A DNA stretch of 14,304 nucleotides, taken from positions 1 to 14,304 of the forward strand of contig URCK01000041.1 in NCBI GenBank assembly GCA_900546295.1. Direction: 5' to 3'. The notes below the pieces were generated by a model, which saw only the letters and a list, made by a program, of their open reading frames with translations, was not told the DNA's origin and did no database searches. Origin of the DNA: an uncultured Eubacteriales bacterium (GTDB taxonomy: Bacteria > Bacillota > Clostridia > Oscillospirales > Oscillospiraceae). Made by a program: the position numbers and the translations under genes. Below are positions 5,992 to 14,304 of this stretch, piece by piece (the stretch's first letter is position 1; each line of letters starts with the position of its first letter).

Positions 5992-6026
5992 TGCGCGCAC
6001 CATTTCCCCGAAAGGAGTGACCGCCT

Positions 6027-7808
6027 ATGTTCCGCAGCCTGCACATGAAGCTCGTGATGATCATGCTGCTGCTCGTCACCTCGCTGATGGCGGTGGTGGG
6101 CGCGTTTCTGATGACCAGCGTCACCAACTTCTATATTGACGATTTCTACGACCAGATGAGCGAGGCCTTCGGCGAATCCAGCGCCGCGTTCGTCAGTTCG
6201 CTTCGTGAAGAGGCCGCGCAGGAGGACGGCGCATCGCGCCTGCAAACGATGCTCGAGGCCTATTCCGGCACGCTGAGCATCGACTCGCGCAACCGCAACT
6301 ACTACATCCTCGACGGCAAGAACGGCGATGTGCTCGCCTCCAGCAACGACGACACCGAGCTTCTCGAGCAGACCGAGAACATCCTCACCGCGCGCAACGG
6401 CGAGGTCGGCGACCACAGCGACCTTGCCGCGAGCTATATGGACGTCGCCATTCCCATCTCCGGCGGCGACAACAGCTTTATCATCTACATCCGCGACAAC
6501 CGCAACACTGTCTCATCGCTGAACTCGGAGCTGCTGTTCATCATTTTGCAGGCACTGCTCGTCGGCCTTCTCGTTTCGATCCTGCTCTCGTTCCTGCTGG
6601 CAAAGACCATGATCGACCCCATCGAGAAGCTGACCGAGGGCGCCGAGCGCATCGCCACCGGTGACTTTGACGAGACGCTCGCCGTCGAATCGACGGACGA
6701 GATCGGCATCCTGACGACCACCTTCAACGACATGGCCTCCGTCCTCCACTCCACGCTCGAGGCCGTGGAGAACGAGCGCAACAAGCTCGACACGCTCTTC
6801 CTCCACATGAGTGACGGCGTCGTCGCCTACGACGGGACCGGCAAGCTCATCCACTGCAACCCCGCCGCCTGCGAGCTGCTGGGCCGCACGGCGGAGGAAT
6901 GCGTCTACAGCGAGTTGTTTGAGTCCGTCTGCCCCTTCTCCCATGTCATCTCCATGCAGCGCAGCGAATTTGTCGAATCCGAGCTGACGGTCGGCGAGCG
7001 CAGCGTGGAGCTGTACTTTGCGCCCTTTTCCGATGAAGAGAGCGGCGGCGTTCTCATCGTGCTGCACGATGTGACCGAGCACCGAAAGACCGAGGAGCGG
7101 CGCAAGGAATTTGTCGCCAACGTCTCCCACGAGCTGCGCACGCCGCTCACCAATGTCCGCTCCTACGCCGAGACCATCCGCGAGGCGGGCGACGACTTGA
7201 GCCGCGAAACGGAGAACGATTTCCTCGATGTCGTCATCAGCGAAACCGACCGCATGACCCACATCGTGCAGGATCTTCTGACGCTCTCGCGCCTCGACTC
7301 CGGCCGCAGCGAGATGAACATGGCGCGTTTCCCCTTCTCCGCCGCCATCGACTCCGTCCTCCGCTCCACCGAGCTGGAGGCGCGCCGCCACAAGCACGAA
7401 CTCACGCACGACTACAGCGAAAATCTGCCCCTCATCATGGGCGACCGCGGGCGCATCGAGCAGGTCATGCTCAACGTGCTCGGCAACGCCGTGAAGTATA
7501 CGCCCGACGGCGGCCACATCCGCGTCACTGCGGGAAGCGAAGGCGAAACCGTCTGGATGGAGGTCGCCGACGACGGCATCGGCATCCCCGAGGCCGACCG
7601 TTCCCGCATCTTCGAGCGCTTCTACCGCGTCGACAAGGCGAGATCGCGCGAATCCGGCGGCACGGGACTCGGCCTTTCCATCGCTACTGAGATCGTGCAG
7701 CGCCACCACGGCACGCTCACGCTTGTCGACCGCCCCGGCCCCGGCACGACCGTGCGCTTAGAGCTTCCCATCACCCAGCCTGTCGGCGGGGAGGGCAGCC
7801 ATGCGTAA
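6027..7808 (+). CDS. walK: Sensor histidine kinase WalK (YycG)
   Basis: This membrane kinase phosphorylates WalR. The 593 residues show: TM1 at about 8-30; an extracytoplasmic sensor of about 135 residues; TM2 at about 168-192; HAMP (192-245); a PAS domain (about 251-350); HisKA with the phosphorylated His368 in FVANVSHELRTPLT; and a HATPase domain (about 470-582) with the N box around Asn487, G1 DDGIGIP (515-521), F box FERFYRVD (529-536) and G2 GGTGLGLSI (544-552). This order matches Bacillus WalK (about 610 residues). AAAGGAG lies 9 nt before the ATG. The last 8 bases overlap the yycH-like gene, so translation is likely coupled. All catalytic motifs are intact. Confidence 0.93.
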   Translation: MFRSLHMKLVMIMLLLVTSLMAVVGAFLMTSVTNFYIDDFYDQMSEAFGESSAAFVSSLREEAAQEDGASRLQTMLEAYSGTLSIDSRNRNYYILDGKNGDVLASSNDDTELLEQTENILTARNGEVGDHSDLAASYMDVAIPISGGDNSFIIYIRDNRNTVSSLNSELLFIILQALLVGLLVSILLSFLLAKTMIDPIEKLTEGAERIATGDFDETLAVESTDEIGILTTTFNDMASVLHSTLEAVENERNKLDTLFLHMSDGVVAYDGTGKLIHCNPAACELLGRTAEECVYSELFESVCPFSHVISMQRSEFVESELTVGERSVELYFAPFSDEESGGVLIVLHDVTEHRKTEERRKEFVANVSHELRTPLTNVRSYAETIREAGDDLSRETENDFLDVVISETDRMTHIVQDLLTLSRLDSGRSEMNMARFPFSAAIDSVLRSTELEARRHKHELTHDYSENLPLIMGDRGRIEQVMLNVLGNAVKYTPDGGHIRVTAGSEGETVWMEVADDGIGIPEADRSRIFERFYRVDKARSRESGGTGLGLSIATEIVQRHHGTLTLVDRPGPGTTVRLELPITQPVGGEGSHA

Positions 7809-9093
7809 GAGATCGACTGTTGCCCACCTGCAAAATGCCGCCATCGCGGTGCTGGCCGTTTCGGCGATCTTCCTTTTGACGCAGACGCCGCTGTTCGGCG
7901 ACCTCGCGGGCAAAACGCCCTATGAGCTTGCGCAGGACTGGTTCACCTCCGACCCGGCGCTTCCGGAGAGCGTTGAGTCCGACGCGAGCGCCCTCTCCCT
8001 CCCCGTGCACATGGTCTTCACCAACGACTACGCCCGCTTCGGGCTCGATGCGATCACCACAAGCGACGACCGCTTTGAGCAGGCCGGTGCCTTCTTCCGC
8101 GAGGCCATCGGCTCCGCCGGCACGCTCGAATCCTGCAAGGATTCCGACCTGCTCTCGGCCCTCTCGCGCAGCGGCATCTACCTGGAACTTGAGGCGGAAA
8201 CGCCGCTTTCGCTCTTTGGCGAAATGCTCGGCGTCAGCACGCCCGACGCAGATCTTCTCAAGCTGCGGCGGCTGCTGCTCTGCCCCGCCGGGGAGAACAG
8301 CGTGCTCTACCTTGAAGACGTTGCGAGCGGCTGCTATGTCTGCCCCACGGCGGTAAGCGCCGCCGCGCTCACGCAGGCACTCGCCGCGCTCGACGGCAAC
8401 GGCACGGATTTTGCCTTTGCCCTCTCGGGCGATTTTTCCCAGCTCTCGCCCTATACGATCATCTTCAGCGAGCCTGTGCAGCGAAACACGCTTTCTGCCA
8501 CAAACGCTCTCACCGACAAGGAGAGCTTCCTGCGTCTCGCCGAATTTAACCCACACACGGAAAACAGCTACACCGATTCCTCCGGCAACACCGTCATCCG
8601 CGAGGTCTACGGCACGCTGCGCCTCCCGCCCGACGGCACCGTCACCTATCAGGGCGACAGCGCGGAGATCGGTTCTCTTTATTATGTCAACTCCGCCGTC
8701 CCCGGAAAGCCCACCATGTCCGAATCCATCAACGCTGCGCAGAAGCTTGTCTTTACGCTGCTGCGCGACCTGATCGGCGACGCAGAGCTTTATTTCAGCG
8801 GCTACGAGGGCAGCGCCAAGAGCTGCACCGTGACCTTTGACTATGCCGTGAACGGCACGCCCCTCCACTTCTCCGACGGCACCCACGCTGCCTATGTGAC
8901 CATTGAGGGGCAGGCCATCACAAGCTTTTCGCTCCATTGCCGCAGCTACACCCTCGGCGATTCGCCTGCGCTGCTGCTTCCCATCCGTCAGGCCGCCGCC
9001 ATCGCAGGCGGCAAATACAAAAGCGCCGAGCTGCACGTCTGCTACGAGGACCGCGGCACGGATACGGCAAGCCCCGCATGGTTCGCCGTCTAA
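7801..9093 (+). CDS. yycH: YycH-like regulatory membrane protein of the WalRK system
   Basis: In Bacillus and Staphylococcus, YycH is a membrane-anchored extracytoplasmic protein that works with YycI to tune WalK activity. This 430-residue protein has one N-terminal membrane helix (about 13-30) after a short basic start, then a large outside domain, and lies directly after walK, all as for YycH. Sequence similarity is not obvious by eye, so the assignment rests on size, topology and position. GGGGAGGG lies 5-6 nt before the ATG and the start overlaps the walK stop by 8 bases. A YycI-like gene follows after 32 nt. An unrelated envelope protein is the main alternative. Confidence 0.68.
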   Translation: MRKRSTVAHLQNAAIAVLAVSAIFLLTQTPLFGDLAGKTPYELAQDWFTSDPALPESVESDASALSLPVHMVFTNDYARFGLDAITTSDDRFEQAGAFFREAIGSAGTLESCKDSDLLSALSRSGIYLELEAETPLSLFGEMLGVSTPDADLLKLRRLLLCPAGENSVLYLEDVASGCYVCPTAVSAAALTQALAALDGNGTDFAFALSGDFSQLSPYTIIFSEPVQRNTLSATNALTDKESFLRLAEFNPHTENSYTDSSGNTVIREVYGTLRLPPDGTVTYQGDSAEIGSLYYVNSAVPGKPTMSESINAAQKLVFTLLRDLIGDAELYFSGYEGSAKSCTVTFDYAVNGTPLHFSDGTHAAYVTIEGQAITSFSLHCRSYTLGDSPALLLPIRQAAAIAGGKYKSAELHVCYEDRGTDTASPAWFAV

Positions 9094-9125
9094 ACTGAAC
9101 TCACCCATGAAAGGAGATATCGCGC

Positions 9126-9926
9126 ATGAAGGCCTCCCGGCTCAAAACGATTGTCATCGTGATCCTGCTGCTGGTCAACGCGTTTTTGCTCTTCCTGCTG
9201 CTCAGCCGCCGCGCCGAGCAGGTGCAATCCTACGAGCGCAGCGTTGATCAGCTCTGCGCGCTCTATGAGCGCAGCGGTGTCTCCCTTGAGCGTGCGCTGC
9301 TGCCGAAGGACAGCGGCGTGCACCTCCTCTCCTTCGAGCGCGACAGCGCGCGCGAGGCCGCCTTTGCCAAGGCTCTGCTCGGCGGCGAGCCCTCCCTGCT
9401 CGATTCCGGCGGCGGCGTGAGCCGCTACAGCGGCGAGAGCGGCTCCTGCGCCATCCGCTCGGGCGGCTCCGTCGAATCGACGCTCTCCCGCCCCGTGGAC
9501 GACCCGGCGGATTTCTGCCGCGAGCTGTTCCGTTCCTTCGGCTATGAGCAGATCTCCTCCTCGCTCGCAGGCGGCAACGGCAGCGTCACCGGCGTTCGCT
9601 GCAATGACGAGCGCCTCATCTATAATGCCGCCCTCTCGCTCTCCTTCTCCGACGGCGTCCTCACCTCCGCCTCGGGCGTTTTCCTCTCCGAGCTCAAGGA
9701 GAGCCGCCGCACCGACGGGATTGATGCCGTCAGTGCGCTTGTGCACTTTCTGGATTATTGCGGTGCCTCCGGCGTCGTGTGTACAGAGGTCTCTGCGCTT
9801 GAAAGCGGCTACCTACTGCAATCCACCTCCACCTCTTCCCTGCGCCTCGCTCCCGTGTGGCGCATCACCACCGACGTAAATAATTATTATGTCAACTGCA
9901 AGACCGGTGAAATCACGCGTGAATAA
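9126..9926 (+). CDS. yycI: YycI-like regulatory membrane protein of the WalRK system
   Basis: The 266-residue protein starts MKASRLKTIVIVILLLVNAF, close in pattern to YycI proteins, which begin with a short '(W/A)SK.KTI' segment and a membrane helix ending in a 'LN.FL'-type motif (helix at about 8-27). The rest is extracytoplasmic. The C-terminus, APVWRITTDVNNYYVNCKTG, resembles the end of YycI/YycH-fold domains. YycI binds YycH and WalK across the membrane segment. AAGGAG lies 9 nt before the ATG. It is the last gene of the operon. No clear terminator follows, and murA has its own promoter 40 bp later. The B. subtilis operon continues with yycJ (a metallo-beta-lactamase-fold protein), which is absent here. 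Confidence 0.75.
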   Translation: MKASRLKTIVIVILLLVNAFLLFLLLSRRAEQVQSYERSVDQLCALYERSGVSLERALLPKDSGVHLLSFERDSAREAAFAKALLGGEPSLLDSGGGVSRYSGESGSCAIRSGGSVESTLSRPVDDPADFCRELFRSFGYEQISSSLAGGNGSVTGVRCNDERLIYNAALSLSFSDGVLTSASGVFLSELKESRRTDGIDAVSALVHFLDYCGASGVVCTEVSALESGYLLQSTSTSSLRLAPVWRITTDVNNYYVNCKTGEITRE

Positions 9927-9966
9927 AATTAGTTCCCCTGTTTTTGGAATTTCTCATGGCCCAGCA

Positions 9967-9994
9967 TTGCATTTTTCGTTTTTTTTGGTATACT
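9967..9994 (+). promoter_or_regulatory. Promoter and leader of murA
   Basis: TTGCAT (9967-9972), a 16-bp T-rich spacer and TATACT (9989-9994) form a good sigma-A promoter. The predicted leader is about 93 nt. It contains a small hairpin, AACAGG (10020-10025) with CCTGTT (10036-10041), that resembles no riboswitch I know. The surrounding 9927-10093 gap holds no other gene. Confidence 0.6.
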
Positions 9995-10093
9995 GTTTAT
10001 GTATTATGTGAATACCATGAACAGGTGCTACCGCCCCTGTTGCATTTGATGATAGAATAATGCTATTTGTTCTCTTCCCATAAGGAGTTTTTT

Positions 10094-11386
10094 ATGACGA
10101 AATATATCGTACAGGGCGGCCAGCCGCTCTTTGGTGAGGTGCACATCAGCGGCGCAAAGAACGCCGCCGTCGCCATCATCCCTGCCGCCCTTCTGGTCGA
10201 TGGCGTCTGCCGCATCGAGAATATCCCCCAGATCTCCGACGTGACGGCCCTGCTCAAGATCTTGGAGCAGCTCGGCGCAAAGGTCCGCTTCCTCAACCGC
10301 AGCGATGTGGAGATCGACTGCCGCCATATCGCCACCACGCAGGTCTCGCAGGAGCTTGCGCACAAGATCCGCGCCTCCTACTACCTCATCGGCGCGCTGC
10401 TTGGCCGCTTCGGCGAGGCCGAGGTCTCCATGCCCGGCGGCTGCAATTTCGGCGGCGTGCGCCCCATCGATCAGCACGTCAAGGGCTTTGTTGCCATGGG
10501 CGCCGAGATCCGCGAGGGCGACTTCATCTGCGCCAAGGCCGACGGCGGACGCATGAAGGGTGCGAACATCTATCTCGACGTGGTCTCCGTCGGTGCAACG
10601 ATGAACATCATGATGGCCGCGGCGCTGGCCGAGGGCACCACCGTCATCGAAAACGCCGCCAAGGAGCCGCACATCGTTGACCTTGCCAACTTCCTGAACT
10701 CCATGGGCGCTGACATCAAGGGCGCCGGTACCGATACCATCCGCATTTTCGGCGTGGACAGGCTGCACGGCGGCTCCTACGCCATCATTCCCGACCAGAT
10801 CGAGGCGGGCACCTATATGGCGGCCGTCGCCGCCTGCGGCGGTCAGGTTCTCGTGCGCGGCATCATCCCCAAGCACATGGACTGCATCACGGCAAAACTT
10901 CAGGAGATGGGCGTGCAGGTGGAAGAACAGGACGACACGCTGCTCGTGCGCCACGCCGGCAGGCTGCGCCGCACCAATGTCAAGACCCTGCCCTACCCCG
11001 GTTTCCCGACCGACATGCAGCCGCAGATCACCGTGGCGCTCTGCCTTGCCGAAGGCACCAGCATGGTCACCGAGGGTGTGTGGGACAATCGCTATCGCTA
11101 CGTCGGCGAGTTGACGCGCATGGGCGCGCAGATCCGCGTTGAGGGCCGCAGCGCGGTCGTGGAGGGCGTCGAGCGCCTGAACGCCGCGAGCGTGCAGGCC
11201 TACGATCTCCGCGCGGGCGCGGCGATGGTCATCGCGGCACTGGCAGCCGACGGTGTGAGCGAGGTCACCAATGTCCACTACATCGAGCGCGGCTATGAGG
11301 ATATCATCGGAAAGCTCCGCGGCATTGGCGCAAAGATTGAAAGCGTCGAGTGCGAGGAGATCGTCGAAAGTCGTCAGATCGGCTGA
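10094..11386 (+). CDS. murA: UDP-N-acetylglucosamine 1-carboxyvinyltransferase
   Basis: MurA transfers enolpyruvate from PEP to UDP-GlcNAc, the first committed step of peptidoglycan synthesis (EC 2.5.1.7). The 430-residue protein has Lys22 in SGAKNA, the catalytic and fosfomycin-sensitive Cys117 in MPGGCNFG, Asp307 in YPGFPTDMQ and Arg399 in IERGYEDI, the key active-site residues of the family. The ATG at 10094 is preferred because AAGGAG (10082-10087) lies 6 nt upstream and homologues start at M.KY.V.GG; an upstream in-frame ATG at 10067 would add nine unmatched residues and has no ribosome site. Many Firmicutes carry two paralogues (murA and murZ), and which one this is cannot be decided here. 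Its position beside walRK fits a cell-wall role. Confidence 0.95.
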   Translation: MTKYIVQGGQPLFGEVHISGAKNAAVAIIPAALLVDGVCRIENIPQISDVTALLKILEQLGAKVRFLNRSDVEIDCRHIATTQVSQELAHKIRASYYLIGALLGRFGEAEVSMPGGCNFGGVRPIDQHVKGFVAMGAEIREGDFICAKADGGRMKGANIYLDVVSVGATMNIMMAAALAEGTTVIENAAKEPHIVDLANFLNSMGADIKGAGTDTIRIFGVDRLHGGSYAIIPDQIEAGTYMAAVAACGGQVLVRGIIPKHMDCITAKLQEMGVQVEEQDDTLLVRHAGRLRRTNVKTLPYPGFPTDMQPQITVALCLAEGTSMVTEGVWDNRYRYVGELTRMGAQIRVEGRSAVVEGVERLNAASVQAYDLRAGAAMVIAALAADGVSEVTNVHYIERGYEDIIGKLRGIGAKIESVECEEIVESRQIG

Positions 11387-11398
11387 GAAAAACAACAG

Positions 11399-11434
11399 AA
11401 AGCGCCCTGCCGCAAGGCAAGGCGCTTTTCTTTT
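11399..11434 (+). terminator. Intrinsic terminator of murA
   Basis: An 8-bp stem (11399-11406 with 11421-11428), a single C/A mismatch, a further 4-bp stem (11408-11411 with 11416-11419) and a GCAA tetraloop (GNRA type) are followed by TTTTCTTTT. The T-run ends 15 nt before the next gene's ATG. Confidence 0.88.
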
Positions 11435-11449
11435 GGAAAGGAAGATGTT

Positions 11450-12454
11450 ATGTATACTGATCTCTATGCCTCCGACCTGCCACGTGCGCTGCGCGCCATG
11501 GCGGAGAGCAAGGCGATGCAGCGCCTTGCTCTCGTCGGGATGCACTGCGGCTGCGAATACACAGCCTATCCCGTCTACGCACGCGCCGCAGCGCCCTATT
11601 CGCGCCTGACGCACTCGCGCGGCGTCGCCGCCATCGTCTGGCACTTCACCCACGCGCTCGATCAGGCGGCCGCGGGTCTGATGCACGACATTGCAACCCC
11701 CGCCTTTGCCCACGCGGTCGACTTTCTCAACGGCGACCATCTGCGGCAGGAATCGACCGAGGACCGCACGCGCGCGATGATCGCCGCCTCCGACGAACTG
11801 ATGGCGATTCTTGCCGAAAACGGTCTGTCGCTCGATGCGGTTGCCGACTACCACCGCTACCCCATCGCCGACAACGACTCGCCCCGCCTCTCCGCCGACC
11901 GCCTCGAATACACGCTCGGCAACGCACACCTCGTCTTTCGCTGCCCGGAAGAGACGATCAAAGCGATCTACGATGATCTCTTCATCGGCGAAAATGAAGA
12001 CGGCGAGAGCGAGCTTTGCTTCGCCCATGCGCCGCAGGCCGACGCCTTCACGCGCCTAGCCCTACAGCAGTCAAGGTGGTTCGTCAGCGACGAGGACCGC
12101 TTCAGCATGCAGGCGCTCGCCGACCTGCTGCGCGACGCGCTCAGCCGCGGCCTTCTCACGACGGACGATCTCTACACTGATGAGAATCTTGTTGTCGCCC
12201 GCCTGCTTTCCGACCCGATCTCCGCAGCGTACTGGCGGGATTACCGGCGCATCCGCGGCACAAAAAGCGGCAAAACACGCCCCGAAAATGTCTATGCCGT
12301 CAAGGTTCGGGCAAAAAAGCGCAGCATCGACCCACTCGTGCAAACGAAGGAAGGCCTCAAGCGCTTCACGGCGATCAGTACCGATTACGCCGCGCGGCTC
12401 GCAGCCTTCCGCGCGGATGATTTCGACCGCTGGGTCTGGGCAGGTTTTGGATAA
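11450..12454 (+). CDS. HD-domain phosphohydrolase
   Basis: The 334-residue protein carries the HD-superfamily metal site: His55 in YSRLTHSRGVA, the His79-Asp80 pair in GLMHDIATPAFAH and Asp149 in SADRLEY. This spacing resembles dGTPase/SAMHD1-like and related phosphohydrolases ('R..HS.GV ... HD ... ADRL.Y'). All four expected metal ligands are present, so it is probably active, but the substrate (a nucleotide or another phosphoester) is unknown. No membrane segment or second known domain is seen; the C-terminal part (about 205-334) is unrecognised and rich in basic residues around 265-305. AAAGGA lies 7 nt before the ATG. The murA terminator lies immediately upstream and no separate promoter is visible, so expression may depend on read-through or on a promoter inside murA. 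Confidence 0.85.
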   Translation: MYTDLYASDLPRALRAMAESKAMQRLALVGMHCGCEYTAYPVYARAAAPYSRLTHSRGVAAIVWHFTHALDQAAAGLMHDIATPAFAHAVDFLNGDHLRQESTEDRTRAMIAASDELMAILAENGLSLDAVADYHRYPIADNDSPRLSADRLEYTLGNAHLVFRCPEETIKAIYDDLFIGENEDGESELCFAHAPQADAFTRLALQQSRWFVSDEDRFSMQALADLLRDALSRGLLTTDDLYTDENLVVARLLSDPISAAYWRDYRRIRGTKSGKTRPENVYAVKVRAKKRSIDPLVQTKEGLKRFTAISTDYAARLAAFRADDFDRWVWAGFG

Positions 12455-12457
12455 GAG

Positions 12458-12485
12458 AAAAACCGGTGCGGCTGCACCGGTTTTT
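12458..12485. terminator. Bidirectional terminator after the HD gene
   Basis: AAAAACCGGTGC (12458-12469) and its exact complement (12474-12485) enclose a 4-nt loop, giving a T5 end on both strands. It starts 4 nt after the HD-gene stop. Confidence 0.85.
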
Positions 12486-12500
12486 GATCGCGGTATATAC

Positions 12501-12536
12501 AAAAAAGCAGCAGGCCTTGCGGCCTGCTGCTTTTTT
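12501..12536. terminator. Bidirectional terminator between convergent HD gene and tuf
   Basis: A perfect 16-bp stem, positions 12501-12516 with 12521-12536, has a TTGC loop and A6/T6 ends, so it works on both strands. It lies 30 nt after the tuf stop on the minus strand and is a second stop for plus-strand transcripts. Confidence 0.92.
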
Positions 12537-12565
12537 AAGTCTTTGGGTAACCCTCGATGGATCAA

Positions 12566-13819
<1,254 letters not shown>

Positions 13820-13855
13820 TAGAGTGATCCTCCTATGAAAAAATTTCGTTGTTTT

Positions 13856-13878
13856 CCGGTGTGATTAACATACACCGG
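13856..13878 (-). other. Hairpin at the 5' end of the tuf leader
   Basis: CCGGTGT (13856-13862) and ACACCGG (13872-13878) form a perfect 7-bp stem with a 9-nt loop. The predicted tuf transcript start lies at about 13873, so the hairpin sits at or across the very 5' end of the mRNA. No T-run follows, so it is not a terminator for fusA. It may protect the mRNA end or affect read-through from fusA. Confidence 0.45.
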
Positions 13879-13879
13879 T

Positions 13880-13908
13880 ATTTTACCGTAAAATGTGGTA
13901 TTTTGCAA
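13880..13908 (-). promoter_or_regulatory. Promoter of tuf
   Basis: On the minus strand TTGCAA (13908-13903), a 17-bp spacer and TAAAAT (13885-13880, 5 of 6 consensus bases) form a strong sigma-A promoter in the fusA-tuf gap. tuf can thus be made independently of fusA, as its high demand would suggest. The flanking short dyads GGTATT-GCAA-AATACC and TTTTAC-G-GTAAAA overlap it. Confidence 0.65.
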
Positions 13909-13918
13909 TACCTTTTTA

Positions 13919-14304
13919 TCAGGCGCGGTTGGTGCGCTGGCTGATGATCTTCTCCTGAATGCTCTTCGGGATCTCAATATAGTGCGCGGGCTCCATCGTG
14001 TACTGACCACGGCCCTGCGTGCAGGAACGGAGGTCGGTCGCGTAGCCGAACATCTCAGCGAGAGGAACGAAGGCATCGATCTGCTGGGCGCCGCTGCGGG
14101 CCTCAAAGCCCTGGATCTGACCGCGGCGGGAGTTGAGGTCGCCGATAACGTCGCCCATGTATTCGTCGGGGACGATGACGCAGACCTTCATGATCGGCTC
14201 GAGCAGAGTCGGGCCGGCCTTCTGGCAGGCCTCCTTGAAGGCCATGGAACCGGCGATCTTAAACGCCATTTCGGAGGAGTCGACCTCGTGGTAAGAACCA
14301 TCGT
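13919..14304 (-). CDS. fusA: Elongation factor G, C-terminal part (5' end outside the window)
   Basis: The last 128 codons of EF-G are present, from DGSYHEVDSSEMAFKIAG to the stop at 13921-13919. This covers the end of domain IV and domain V, with typical LEPIMKV, PDEYMGDVIGDLNSRRGQI and the C-terminal PAHY block. EF-G drives translocation on the ribosome. The frame is open to the window edge; the internal ATG at 14269 is not the real start. tuf lies downstream on the same strand, the usual str-operon order (rpsL-rpsG-fusA-tuf), so the ribosomal protein genes probably lie beyond the edge. Confidence 0.96.
   Translation of the reverse strand, partial: DGSYHEVDSSEMAFKIAGSMAFKEACQKAGPTLLEPIMKVCVIVPDEYMGDVIGDLNSRRGQIQGFEARSGAQQIDAFVPLAEMFGYATDLRSCTQGRGQYTMEPAHYIEIPKSIQEKIISQRTNRA

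Noticed and set aside
5086..6003. Long minus-strand open frames opposite nudF, walR, walK and yycH
   Set aside because: All are antisense to genes with clear catalytic motifs and lack ribosome sites or recognisable domains.
9989..10012. WalR-box-like sequence (TGTTTA ... TGTGAA) near the murA promoter
   Set aside because: Both half-sites deviate from TGT(A/T)A(A/T/C) and the spacing is 7 rather than 5, so direct WalR control of murA is not supported.
10067..10093. Upstream in-frame ATG extending MurA by nine residues
   Set aside because: It has no ribosome site, and the added residues do not match the family; AAGGAG points to the ATG at 10094.
10028..12028. 666-codon open frame on the minus strand opposite murA and the HD gene
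   Set aside because: It spans two well-supported genes and a terminator on the other strand, and its His/Ala/Asp-rich composition is that of an antisense shadow in GC-rich DNA.

Overview
This window looks like ordinary core chromosome of a moderately GC-rich member of the Clostridia, most plausibly the Oscillospiraceae. The reasons are Gram-positive Shine-Dalgarno sites (AGGAGG/AAGGAG) before nearly every gene, a WalRK operon with YycH- and YycI-like partners, a Bacillus-type PurF with a propeptide and probable 4Fe-4S cysteines, a one-piece tmRNA, and an EF-G/EF-Tu pair. The genus is inferred and cannot be proved from this sequence.

Layout. (1) Positions 1-572 are visibly more AT-rich. They hold the first 18 codons of a BlaI/MecI-type repressor (minus strand), a perfect 20-bp inverted repeat made of two BlaI-like operators, a promoter merging with it, a small decayed-looking reading frame, and the purC promoter. 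(2) 573-2723: purC-purF, two purine biosynthesis genes in one operon. (3) 2724-2968: no gene; two sets of nested inverted repeats and the tmRNA terminator. (4) 2969-4558 (minus strand): promoter-smpB-ppiB-ssrA, so the two partners of trans-translation ribosome rescue sit together with a cyclophilin between them. (5) 4634-9926 (plus strand): promoter-nudF-walR-walK-yycH-yycI, a tightly packed operon in which a Nudix hydrolase is fused by stop/start overlap to the essential cell-wall two-component system. (6) 9967-11434: murA, first committed step of peptidoglycan synthesis, with its own promoter and terminator. (7) 11450-12536: an HD-domain phosphohydrolase starting only 15 nt after the murA terminator, followed by two strong hairpin terminators facing the convergent tuf gene. 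(8) 12566-14304 (minus strand): tuf with its own promoter and leader hairpin, and the end of fusA.

How the genes fit together. nudF/walRK/yycHI/murA form a cell-envelope block; smpB/ssrA and fusA/tuf are translation blocks; purCF feeds nucleotide synthesis. No complete mobile element, CRISPR array, tRNA or rRNA was found. I found no wholly new multi-gene system. The points most worth checking are a 17-residue insertion in EF-Tu between switch I and switch II, the double operator at the AT-rich left edge, the clustered smpB-ppiB-ssrA unit whose tmRNA lacks an obvious promoter, and an HD hydrolase gene placed directly behind a terminator.
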